Assembly: GCA_964620595.1 (NCBI GenBank)
Contig: CAZUHP010000015.1
Span: 9,023 to 73,022 of the forward strand
Length of the DNA: 64,000 nt
Source of the DNA: Desulfocarbo sp964620595
Lineage (GTDB): Bacteria > Desulfobacterota > Desulfarculia > Desulfarculales > Desulfarculaceae
Direction: 5' to 3'
Both the position numbers and the translations under genes were made by a program. Positions 1 through 7,500 of the stretch are shown one piece after another. Under the pieces are notes generated by a model, which was not told the DNA's origin, did no database searches, and saw only the letters and a list, made by a program, of their open reading frames with translations. The number at the start of each line of letters is the position of its first letter. The first letter of the stretch is position 1.

Positions 1-1
1 T

Positions 2-1126
2 ACCCATCCGGTCCCAACCGGCCGGCGCTACCTTTCCGGCAACGAAGCCGCGGCCGAAGGCGCCCTGGCCGCGGGTTGTCGCTTCTATGCCGGCTACCCC
101 ATCACCCCCAGCTCCGAGGTCATGGAGTCGCTGGCCCGCCTGTTGCCCGAGCACGGCGGCTCCTTCATCCAGATGGAGGATGAAATCGCCTCCATCTCCG
201 CCGTGGTGGGTGCCTCCTGGACCGGGGTCAAGGCCATGACCGCCACCAGCGGCCCGGGCCTGAGCCTGATGCAGGAATGCCTGGGCTACGCCGCCTTCAC
301 CGAAACGCCCCTGGTGCTGGTGGACGTGCAGCGGGCCGGGCCCTGTACCGGCCAGGCCACCAAGGTGGGCGGCGGCGACGTCATGGCCGTGAAGTGGGGC
401 TCCCACGGCGATTACCAGGTGGTGGCGCTCTCGCCCTGGTCGGTGCAAGAGATGTTCGATCTCACCATCGAGGCCTTCAACCTGGCCGAGCGGCTCAGGG
501 TGCCGGCCTTCGTGCTGGCCGAGGAGGCCACCGGCCACCTCCGCGAAAGCGTGGAGGTCCCGGCCCAGGTGGAGGTGTACGAGCGCGACTACCGGCCCGG
601 CGAGCCGCCCTTTGGCACGCCCGAGCCCGACGGGGTGCCTTCCATGCCCTCCTTTGGCATGGGCGAAAACCTGTTGGTGACCGGCTCCACCCACGACGAG
701 CGCGGTTTCCGCAAGACCGAGGGGCCTGCCTTTCACGACGCCCTGGTGCGGCGCCTCAACCGGAAGGTGCTCAGCCGGGTGGAGGAGATCTGCCGCTCGG
801 AGAGCTACTACCTGGACGACGCCGAGCAGGTGGTGGTGGCCTACGGCTTCACCGCCCGCGCCGCCCTGCGCGCGGTGCGCCTGGCCCGGGAGGCGGGCCG
901 CAAGGTGGGCCTGTTGCGGCTCATCACCCTGTGGCCCTTTCACGAGCGCTTGATCAGCGAACTGGCCCAGGGCGGGGTGGAGTTCCTGGTGCCGGAGATG
1001 AACCTGGGCCAGGTGTATTCCCTGGTGCGCGCCGCCGCGGCCGGCCGCCGGGTACGCAGCCTGGGCCAGGTCAACGGCGCCACCATCGCGCCCCGCAGCA
1101 TCCTGGCCGCCCTGGAGGAGATGTGA
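2..1126 (+). CDS. korA: 2-oxoacid:ferredoxin oxidoreductase, alpha subunit (KorA-like), 5' end outside window
   Basis: Alpha subunit of a thiamine-diphosphate, ferredoxin-dependent 2-oxoacid oxidoreductase, cytoplasmic, converting a 2-oxoacid (2-oxoglutarate is the best guess) plus CoA to acyl-CoA and CO2. The reading frame is open to the window edge, so the true start lies upstream. Family motifs visible are YPITPSSEVME, then a QMEDEIASISAVVGAS segment with the conserved acidic residues and TSGPGLSLMQE. The C-terminal half carries the transketolase-C-like domain (VVVAYGFTARAALRAVRLAR, then LLRLITLWPF). The stop overlaps the beta-subunit start (TGATG), so the two are translationally coupled. 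Substrate identity is inferred from the separate alpha/beta/gamma organisation and the neighbouring lhgO. A generic 2-oxoacid oxidoreductase is the alternative. Confidence 0.9.
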   Translation, partial: THPVPTGRRYLSGNEAAAEGALAAGCRFYAGYPITPSSEVMESLARLLPEHGGSFIQMEDEIASISAVVGASWTGVKAMTATSGPGLSLMQECLGYAAFTETPLVLVDVQRAGPCTGQATKVGGGDVMAVKWGSHGDYQVVALSPWSVQEMFDLTIEAFNLAERLRVPAFVLAEEATGHLRESVEVPAQVEVYERDYRPGEPPFGTPEPDGVPSMPSFGMGENLLVTGSTHDERGFRKTEGPAFHDALVRRLNRKVLSRVEEICRSESYYLDDAEQVVVAYGFTARAALRAVRLAREAGRKVGLLRLITLWPFHERLISELAQGGVEFLVPEMNLGQVYSLVRAAAAGRRVRSLGQVNGATIAPRSILAALEEM

Positions 1127-1881
1127 TGGCGCGCTCACTGGACCAATTCCTGCGGGAGGAGGTGGCCGCCACTCCCTTCTGCCCGGGCTGCGGCCACGGC
1201 ATCCTGATGGGCGCGGTGCTGCGTTCCATAGAGGGCCTGGGGATGGACCTGCAGCGCATGCTCTTCGTCTCGGGCATCGGCTGCGCGGCCTGGATACCCA
1301 GCCCCCACTTCAAGGCCGACACCCTGCACACCTTGCACGGCCGGGCGGTGGCCTTTGCCACCGGCGCCAAGCTGGCCAACCCCAAGCTCAAGGTCATGGT
1401 CATCTCCGGCGACGGCGACCTGGCCTCCATCGGCGGCAACCACCTGATCCACGCGGCCCGCCGCGGTATCGAACTCACCGTGGTCTGCGCCAACAACATG
1501 ATCTACGGCATGACCGGCGGCCAGGTGGCCCCCACCACCCCCCTGGGCAGCCCCACCGCCACCACCACCCAGGGCAACCCCTACCGCCCCTTTGACCTCT
1601 GCCGCCTGGTCAAGGCGGCGGGCGCGGCCTACGTGGCCCGCGGCTCGGTCACCCGGCCCTATCGGCTCATGGAGTATCTGAGCCGGGCGCTCACCACGCC
1701 GTCATTCTCCTTCGTGGAGGTGGTGAGCCCCTGCCCCACCCAGTTCGGCCGCCGCCACCGGCTGGACAGCCCGGGAGCCTTGTTCCATCAAGTGGCCGAA
1801 AACTGCCGGGAGCGCCGGGAGCTGGATCCCTCGCTGCCCCCGCCCGAGGAGGTGGTGGTGCTGGGAGAGTTCAATGACTGA
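1126..1881 (+). CDS. korB: 2-oxoacid:ferredoxin oxidoreductase, beta subunit (KorB-like)
   Basis: Thiamine-diphosphate-binding subunit, 251 residues. The N-terminus has CPGCGHG. The TPP/Mg signature is SGDGDLASIGGNHLIHA followed by NNMIYGMTGGQVAPTTP. Start chosen at the ATG overlapping the upstream stop; longer readings of this frame run antisense-like through korA and are not credible. The subunit lacks its own 8Fe ferredoxin domain, so electrons must leave through a separate ferredoxin such as the one at 3883-4182. It overlaps the gamma gene by 8 bp, making korABC one translational unit. Confidence 0.93.
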   Translation: MARSLDQFLREEVAATPFCPGCGHGILMGAVLRSIEGLGMDLQRMLFVSGIGCAAWIPSPHFKADTLHTLHGRAVAFATGAKLANPKLKVMVISGDGDLASIGGNHLIHAARRGIELTVVCANNMIYGMTGGQVAPTTPLGSPTATTTQGNPYRPFDLCRLVKAAGAAYVARGSVTRPYRLMEYLSRALTTPSFSFVEVVSPCPTQFGRRHRLDSPGALFHQVAENCRERRELDPSLPPPEEVVVLGEFND

Positions 1882-2416
1882 ACGCAAGGAAATCCTTCTG
1901 GGCGGTCTGGGCGGCCAGGGTGTGATCCTGGCCGGGGTGATCCTGGGCCAGGCAACAGTGGCCGACGGGCTCTTTGCGGCCGGCTCCAACTCCTATGGCG
2001 CCCAGGCGCGGGGCTCCTCCTGCAAGGCCGAGGTGGTGTTCGGACCCGAACCCATCGACTATCCCCACGCCGAGGAGCCGGACCTGCTGGTGGCCATGAG
2101 CCAGGGCGCCTATGACACCTACGTGGCGGAGACGGCGGAGAACAGCGTGGTGCTCTACGACTCGGGCCTGGTCACCCCCCGGGGGCTGCGCCGGGAGGTT
2201 GGCTTCAAGGTCACCGCCCTGGTGCTGGAGAGCCTGGGCAACAAGCAGGTGGCCAATGTGTTCTGGGTGGGCGTGGTGGCCGGCTACACCGGCTGGTTCA
2301 CGCCCCGGTCCCTGGCCAGGGTGGTGGAGGACATCGTGCCCGAACGCTTCAAGGAGTTGAACCTCAAGGCCCTGGAGCAGGGCTTGGCCCTGGGCCGCAG
2401 CGCAAAGGAGGCCTGA
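1874..2416 (+). CDS. korC: 2-oxoacid:ferredoxin oxidoreductase, gamma subunit (KorC-like)
   Basis: Gamma subunit, 180 residues, of the pyruvate/ketoisovalerate ferredoxin oxidoreductase gamma family. The N-terminus ILLGGLGGQGVILAGVILG is the Rossmann-like glycine-rich signature, followed by SYGAQARGSSCKAEVVF, typical of family members. It completes a three-subunit Kor enzyme with the two upstream genes and is followed after 2 bp by a flavoprotein. In this family gamma joins the alpha/beta dimer and helps bind CoA. Confidence 0.92.
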   Translation: MTERKEILLGGLGGQGVILAGVILGQATVADGLFAAGSNSYGAQARGSSCKAEVVFGPEPIDYPHAEEPDLLVAMSQGAYDTYVAETAENSVVLYDSGLVTPRGLRREVGFKVTALVLESLGNKQVANVFWVGVVAGYTGWFTPRSLARVVEDIVPERFKELNLKALEQGLALGRSAKEA

Positions 2417-2418
2417 CC

Positions 2419-3886
2419 GTGGAAGGCCGCACGCACAGACCAGTCCTCAACCAACAGTTGTGCGGCTCCTGCGGGGTGTGCCGCGGCGCCTGCCCGGCGG
2501 TGCTGGCCCGCGAACTGGCCACAGAGCAGGATTCCTTGCGGGGCGTCCTGGCTCCCCAGGCCCGGGAGCAAAGCGATCTTACGCCCTGCCGCCGGGCCTG
2601 CCCTCTGGGCCAGGACATCCCCGGCTACCTGGGCCGCCTGGCCAAGGGCGACCAGGCCGGCGCCCTGGAGGTGATCCTGCGGAACAACCCCCTGCCCTCG
2701 GTGCTGGGCCACGTGTGCCACCATCCCTGCCAGGACGCCTGCCTCAAGCCCCAGGTGGGGCCCCAACCCCAGATACGCGAGCTGAAGCGTTTCGCCGCCT
2801 TGGCCCCGCGGCCGCAGGTCAAGCCCCTCCTCGGCCCGGCGCGGGCCACGGTGGCCATAATCGGCTCTGGCCCGGCCGGCCTGACCGCGGCGTGGCACCT
2901 GGCCAGGAACCGCATCCAGCCGGTGATCTACGAGGCCGAGGCTGTGGCGGGCGGCATGCTGGCCTGGGCCATCCCCGGCTTCCGCCTGCCCCGCGGCGCC
3001 CTGCAAACCGACCTGGACTACGTGTTGGGCCACGGAGTGGAGCTGCGCCTGGATACGCCGGTCGACTTCGGGGAGCTGGCCAGGCTGCGGGCGGAATACG
3101 AGGCAGTGATCCTGGCCTGCGGCGCGCCCCTGCCCCAGCCGGCCGGGCTGCCTGGCGAGGAGGCGGCAGGAGTTTGGCTGGGCCTGGACTTCCTGAAGGC
3201 CTGCGCCCTGGGCCAGCCGCCCCGGCTCGAGAGCCCGGTGCTGGTGGTGGGCGGCGGCAACGTGGCCCTGGACGCGGCGCGCAGCGCCCTGCGCATGGAT
3301 GCCGAGGTGCGCCTGGTCTACCGCCGCGACCGTGCCGCCATGCCGGCCTATGCCGAGGAGGTGGAAGCCGCCCTGGCCGAGGGCCTGGACATGGTGTTCC
3401 AACGGCGGCCCCTGGCCCTGGAGACCGGCAGCAACGGTGCGGTCAGCGGTCTCAAGGTGGTGGCCACCGAACCGGCCGGCAAGGGGGGCGANNNNNNNNN
3501 NNNNNNNNNNNNNNNNNNNNNNNNNNNNNNNNNNNNNNNNNNNNNNNNNNNNNNNNNNNNNNNNNNNNNNNNNNNNNNNNNNNNNNNNNNNCAAGGGGGG
3601 CGAGGGGGGCGAGGGGGCCGACGGCCGCACCACCTTCCGTGACCTTCCCCATCGCGAGGAAGTGCTGGCCGCGGGCAGCGTGATCCTGGCCGTGGGTCAG
3701 GTCAGCCAGGCGGCGGACTGGGCCCGGGCCCTGGGCCTGGCCGGGTTCAACCCCGATCCAAACGGCCGCCTGGCTCCCGGCCTGTACGCGGCCGGCGACT
3801 TGGCGAGCGGACCGGGCACCGTGGTGGAGGCCATGGCCGCGGGCCTGGCGTGCGCCCGGGCCATTGTGGAGGAGATGCCAGCATGA
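2419..3886 (+). CDS. GltD-like FAD/NAD(P) oxidoreductase with N-terminal Fe-S cluster (interrupted by assembly gap)
   Basis: Flavoprotein of the glutamate-synthase small-chain / NfnB-like family. It starts at GTG, 2 bp after korC. Order of elements: C15-x2-C18-x2-C21-x3-C25P iron-sulphur motif; GltD-type cysteine domain (CRRACPLGQDIPGYLG, HVCHHPCQDACLK); FAD motif IIGSGPAGLTAAWHLA; NAD(P) motif VVGGGNVALDAARS; C-terminal FAD motif YAAGDLASGPGTVVEAM. One hundred Ns (3492-3591) sit in a Gly/Glu-rich linker and the frame differs on either side. An identical 12-base sequence flanks the gap, and merging the copies restores one uninterrupted frame of about 451 residues, normal for the family. Probable role: passing electrons between the Kor/ferredoxin system and NAD(P). 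Confidence 0.85.
3492..3591. other. Assembly gap (100 N)
   Basis: A run of exactly 100 unknown bases, the conventional placeholder for a gap of unknown size. Positions 3480-3491 and 3592-3603 are the same 12-mer (CAAGGGGGGCGA), and the right side continues with GGGGGGCGA repeats. The break therefore lies in a G-rich tandem repeat, and the real gap may be zero or a few repeat units. Confidence 0.97.
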
Positions 3887-4182
3887 GACCACGCCCACCC
3901 TGTCCCCTGCCCGAGTCCCAGCCCCGGCCCGACCGGCCCCAGGGCCACCCGGCGCCGCCTTTCAGCCTGGAAGAAGCCATGGCCGAGGCGGCCCGCTGCC
4001 TGTCCACCCACGCCTGCCAGGGCTGCGAGCTGTGCGTGCTCCTTTGCCCTGACCTGGCGATCAGCAAGGACCCCGCCGGCCGGCCGGTCATTGACCTGGA
4101 CTATTGCAAGGGCTGCGGCTTGTGCGCCGCGATCTGCCCCAAGGGCGCCCTCAGCATGGTGTCCGAGCAGGAGGAGGTCTGA
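3883..4182 (+). CDS. Two-cluster [4Fe-4S] ferredoxin-like protein
   Basis: 99-residue protein starting at an ATG overlapping the upstream stop (ATGA). A proline-rich N-terminal tail of about 30 residues precedes two [4Fe-4S] motifs: CQGCELCVLLCP and CKGCGLCAAICP. As the last gene of the kor operon it is the likely electron acceptor or intermediate carrier between KorABC and the GltD-like flavoprotein. The Pro-rich tail could be a docking linker, but that is a guess. Confidence 0.88.
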   Translation: MRPRPPCPLPESQPRPDRPQGHPAPPFSLEEAMAEAARCLSTHACQGCELCVLLCPDLAISKDPAGRPVIDLDYCKGCGLCAAICPKGALSMVSEQEEV

Positions 4183-4214
4183 GCCGCCCAGGCCCGTGCC
4201 TTTGACACGCCTCC

Positions 4215-4260
4215 GCCCCCTCGCCGCCCCGTGCCTCCCGCGCCCCCTCGCGCCCCCTCA
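4215..4260. repeat. Intergenic C-rich simple repeat
   Basis: Short intergenic run of CCCCTCGC/GCCCC-type units between the convergent kor operon and lhgO. It resembles the larger repeat at 11740-11810 and the repeat at the assembly gap. No clear terminator with a T tract is visible. Confidence 0.5.
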
Positions 4261-5424
4261 GTCCAGCAGCAGGGCGCGCGCCCGGCGGGCAATGGCCAGG
4301 CTGGCGGTGAGGCCGGGGCTGTCGATGCCCAGCAGGTTCAGGCAGCGGGGTTCGGCGGGCGAGCGCTCCATGACCCAGTCCTGTATCCCGGCCAGACGGG
4401 CCTGGATACCGACCTGGTGAGGCTCCAGGTCTTCAGCCGTAAGGCCGGGGAAGAAGCCCTGCACCTTCTCCAGGAACACCTGCACCGGCTGGTACTCGCC
4501 ACCGTAGTCCTCGCGCTCGGCAGCCGGAAGGTTGAGGGGACCCACCGTGACCACCGGGCCCAGGGACAAGTTGCCGCGCGCGTCGCTTTCCAGGGTGGGG
4601 GTGAGGTGAACCCCCACCGTGAAATAGGAGCCATGGGGGGTGGTGAGCTTGTAGGGCGCGGGGTAGACGTTCATCCCCTTGAGACCAAGCTCCGGGCGCT
4701 TGTGGCGGTAAAACTTCATGGCCTCGCTGCGTACCGGGTCTATCTGGTAGGGCGAGGCCGCATCCACCATGCGGGCGACCTCATCGGAATACACGCCAGC
4801 GCAATTGACCAGCAGGCCGCTGAGCAGGCTGTCCTCGGCTCCGTCCCGGTAGCGCACCCTGAGCAGCAGCCCCTCCTGGCGGGGCTCCACCCCTATGAGC
4901 TGGGTCTGGGTGACGAACTGGGCGCCGTGGCCCGAAGCCAGGGCGTAGAGCTTGTGCACCAGGGCGGTGGGGTCGATGATGCCGGAGGTGGGCAGGTGCA
5001 GTGCCGCCCGCGCGCGCACCTGGGGCTCCATCTCGCGCACTTGGCCACCGCTGAGCCAGGCCACGGGCACCTGGTTCTGGCGGGAGCGCTCCTCATAGGT
5101 GCGCAGCACCGCCTCTTCCTCGGCCGTGACCGCTGCCACCAGCTTGCCCGTGCGCAGGGCGGGCACCTGGTAGCGCTCGCAGAACTCGTAGAGCAGCCCG
5201 TTGCCCTCCACGCAAAGCGCCGCCTTCAGGGGGCGGGTGCGCTGGTCGTAGTACAAGCCGGCATGGATCACGCCGGAGTTGCGGGAAGATTGGTTTTCGC
5301 CCTGGGTAACACCCGGGTTGCGCTCCAGCACCAGGACTTCCTGGCCGGCCTGGGCCAGTTCGCGGGCCACGGCGCAGCCCACCACACCGGCCCCGACCAC
5401 GGTGACGGCCACTTTGTCAGACAT
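4258..5424 (-). CDS. lhgO: L-2-hydroxyglutarate oxidase/dehydrogenase
   Basis: FAD-dependent oxidoreductase of the DAO/LhgO family, 388 residues, converting L-2-hydroxyglutarate to 2-oxoglutarate with electrons usually passing to the quinone pool. Motifs: N-terminal VTVVGAGVVGCAVARELA (FAD Rossmann), SSRNSGVIHAGLYY (characteristic of LhgO), LVNCAGVYSDEVA, and C-terminal NLLGIDSPGLTASLAIA. Start chosen at the ATG at 5424, which has AAAGGA about 8 bases upstream; the frame extends further but without a ribosome-binding site. It is divergent from a GntR regulator and its product is a Kor substrate, which supports the assignment. Confidence 0.9.
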   Translation of the reverse strand: MSDKVAVTVVGAGVVGCAVARELAQAGQEVLVLERNPGVTQGENQSSRNSGVIHAGLYYDQRTRPLKAALCVEGNGLLYEFCERYQVPALRTGKLVAAVTAEEEAVLRTYEERSRQNQVPVAWLSGGQVREMEPQVRARAALHLPTSGIIDPTALVHKLYALASGHGAQFVTQTQLIGVEPRQEGLLLRVRYRDGAEDSLLSGLLVNCAGVYSDEVARMVDAASPYQIDPVRSEAMKFYRHKRPELGLKGMNVYPAPYKLTTPHGSYFTVGVHLTPTLESDARGNLSLGPVVTVGPLNLPAAEREDYGGEYQPVQVFLEKVQGFFPGLTAEDLEPHQVGIQARLAGIQDWVMERSPAEPRCLNLLGIDSPGLTASLAIARRARALLLD

Positions 5425-5527
5425 AACCCATCCTTTAGCAGTTGTGGAATCCGCAGCTTGCGGAGATTCGATCCAAGAGACGGCCGGCTCGGCAATCACC
5501 GCCCACCGGCCGCAGGCAAGAGTTTAC

Positions 5528-5565
5528 TTGACAAGGCTCTCTCAAATATTTTATTAAATATTTAA
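5528..5565 (+). promoter_or_regulatory. Promoter and palindromic operator of the gntR-like gene
   Basis: In the AT-rich gap between divergent lhgO and the GntR gene, TTGACA (5528-5533) is followed after 18 bp by TATTAA (5552-5557), reading toward the regulator. A perfect 12-bp palindrome, TTAAATATTTAA (5554-5565), overlaps the -10 element, as expected for an autoregulatory operator. The surrounding 5540-5580 is almost pure A/T in an otherwise GC-rich genome. Confidence 0.5.
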
Positions 5566-5624
5566 TATTATATTTTGTAAAAAGCAACTCCTTGTTGCCA
5601 TGACCCTGGGGGGCGTTGGAGTTT

Positions 5625-6356
5625 ATGGCTGTTCCCAAAAAAAGGGCAAACCCAAAACCCACCGGCGGCGACGCCGCCAAGGGATCCGGCTCCCTGGCGG
5701 ACCGTGCCTATCATCATATCAAGCGTATGCTGCTGGTCAACGAGCTGGTGGCGGGCCAGAAGATACGCTACCGCGACATCGCCAAGAAGCTGGGCGTGAG
5801 CCAGACCCCGGTCATCCTGGCGCTCACCCGCCTGGAGAACGAGGGCCTGGTGCGCTCCGAGGCCAACAAGGGCTTCCGGGTGCCGGAGTTGGACCTGGAC
5901 GAGGCGCGTGAGCTTTACGAGATGCGCGCGCTCATCGAAGGCTGGCTGGTGCGCCGCACGGCCAAGCGCATCACCGACGAGGAGCTGAACCACCTGGAAG
6001 GCCTCATGGAGGAGCACCAGGCGGTGCGGGGCGAGTCCTATTGCCGCGAGCGCCTGTGGTGCGACGCCCGCCTGCATCTCTCCCTGGCCTCCTTCAGCGG
6101 CCATCGCATCGGCCAGCGGGTGCTGCGCGAGATATTCGACCGGCTTTACCTGCGCTATCGTCCCGAACGCCTCTCCTCCGCGCGCATGCAGGAATCAGAG
6201 GAGGAGCACCAGAAGATATTCGAGGCCCTGGAGAAGCGCGACGCACGCAAGGCGGGCTCTCTGCTGGAGGCCCACATCAACCGGGGCAGCAAGCACATGC
6301 TGGCAGGCATTCAGCACGACCTGGAAATGCGCGACAGCCTGGACCCCTGGGACTAA
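5625..6356 (+). CDS. GntR family transcriptional regulator, FCD-type
   Basis: 243-residue regulator. An N-terminal winged helix-turn-helix (about residues 20-85, with YRDIAKKLGVSQTPVILALTRLENEGLV) is followed by an all-helical FCD ligand domain (from ELYEMRALIEGWLVRR on, with HLEGLMEEHQA and the metal/ligand-type H residues in DARLHLSLASFSGH and LEAHINRGSKHM). ATG at 5625 is preferred over the in-frame TTG at 5616. It sits between lhgO and a TAXI-TRAP transporter and probably controls one or both in response to an organic acid. Confidence 0.9.
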   Translation: MAVPKKRANPKPTGGDAAKGSGSLADRAYHHIKRMLLVNELVAGQKIRYRDIAKKLGVSQTPVILALTRLENEGLVRSEANKGFRVPELDLDEARELYEMRALIEGWLVRRTAKRITDEELNHLEGLMEEHQAVRGESYCRERLWCDARLHLSLASFSGHRIGQRVLREIFDRLYLRYRPERLSSARMQESEEEHQKIFEALEKRDARKAGSLLEAHINRGSKHMLAGIQHDLEMRDSLDPWD

Positions 6357-6423
6357 CACACGGGAAAGAGCCTGGTAGGTAGGCTTTAGAGGTAGGCAAC
6401 ACACAGTTTAGGGAGATGAAGAA

Positions 6424-7392
6424 ATGTCCAAAAAGCTTTTGACCATGGGTCTGGCGCTGGCCCTGGCCTTGTGCCTGGCTGCCCCGGCCGCCGCAGCGGA
6501 CAAGCAGTTCCTGCGTATGTTCTCCGGACCGGAGGGCGGCTCCTGGTATCCCCTGGGCTCCGCCATGATGACCATCATCGAGAAGAACCTGAAGATCTCC
6601 ACCTCCAACGGCCCGGGCGGCGGCGTGGGCAACTGCAAGGCGGTCAACGCCGGGCGGGCGGACCTGGGCTGGACCTACACCCACACCGCCTACAACGCCT
6701 ACAACGGCCGCGGCAAGTTCCACAAGAAGAACCAGAACCTGCGTCACCTGATGTCCCTGTACCCCGGCGTGTTCCAGATCGCGGTGCCCAAGAGCAGCAA
6801 GATCTACTCCGTGGCCGACCTCAAGGACAAGCGCATCGTGCCCGGCAAGGTGGGCTTCTCCGGCACGGTCATCGCCGAGCTGGTGTTGAAGGCCTACGGG
6901 CTGACCTTCGACTCCATCAAGAAAAACGGCGGCTCGGTGAGCTTCGTGGGTTACTCCGACTCCGCCGCCCTGATGAAGGACGGCCACAGCGACGCCTACA
7001 TGGCGGTCACCTCCTGCCCCCAGTCCACCATCATCGACCTCAACTTCCGCCCCGGCATCCGCTTCCTGCCCATCGACCAGGCGCACATGAAGAAGATCCT
7101 GAAGATGGAGCCCGGCCTCATGGCCACGGTCATTCCCAAGGGTGCCTACAAGGGCCTGGACAAGGACGTGCCCGCGGTGGGCACCGTGACCTGCATCGTG
7201 ATCAACAAGGACGTGCCCGACGAGCTGGCCTACAACATCGTGAAGACCCTGTACGCCAACTGGCCGGAGCTGGCCAAGGTCAAGAAAAAGGCCATCGCGC
7301 AGTCCAAGCCGGAGAAGGCGCTGCTGGGCGCCGGCATTCCGGTGCACCCCGGCGCGCTGAAGTACTACAAGGAAAAAGGCTACGTGAAGTAA
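6424..7392 (+). CDS. TRAP transporter solute-binding protein, TAXI family
   Basis: 322-residue periplasmic binding protein. It has a clear signal peptide (KKLLTMGLALALALCLAAPAAAA, cleavage after AAA), then the TAXI-family features FSGPEGGSWYPLGSAMM and VNAGRADLGWTYTHTAYNAYNG. AGGGAG precedes the ATG at good spacing. It binds an organic acid for the fused permease downstream. The substrate cannot be read from sequence; lhgO and kor next door make hydroxyglutarate- or dicarboxylate-type substrates attractive but unproven. Confidence 0.92.
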   Translation: MSKKLLTMGLALALALCLAAPAAAADKQFLRMFSGPEGGSWYPLGSAMMTIIEKNLKISTSNGPGGGVGNCKAVNAGRADLGWTYTHTAYNAYNGRGKFHKKNQNLRHLMSLYPGVFQIAVPKSSKIYSVADLKDKRIVPGKVGFSGTVIAELVLKAYGLTFDSIKKNGGSVSFVGYSDSAALMKDGHSDAYMAVTSCPQSTIIDLNFRPGIRFLPIDQAHMKKILKMEPGLMATVIPKGAYKGLDKDVPAVGTVTCIVINKDVPDELAYNIVKTLYANWPELAKVKKKAIAQSKPEKALLGAGIPVHPGALKYYKEKGYVK

Positions 7393-7404
7393 CAACCAGC
7401 TAGT

Positions 7405-7440
7405 CGCGGCCCGGCCCGGAAACGCCGCGGCCGGGCCGCG
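7405..7440. other. Perfect 12-bp intergenic hairpin between binding-protein and permease genes
   Basis: CGCGGCCCGGCC (7405-7416) is exactly complementary to 7429-7440 with a 12-base loop. There is no T tract, so it is more likely an mRNA-stabilising or attenuating hairpin that lets the binding protein be made in excess of the permease than a full terminator. Confidence 0.65.
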
Positions 7441-7500
7441 GCTTCGTGGGCCACCGGAAACAAGCTCGGGGCGTATCCGGGGCTCCAAGAGAGGATTTCC

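Noticed and set aside
3299..3886. Genuine frameshift in the GltD-like gene
   Set aside because: The frame change is fully explained by the arbitrary 100-N gap length and the flanking 12-base duplicate.
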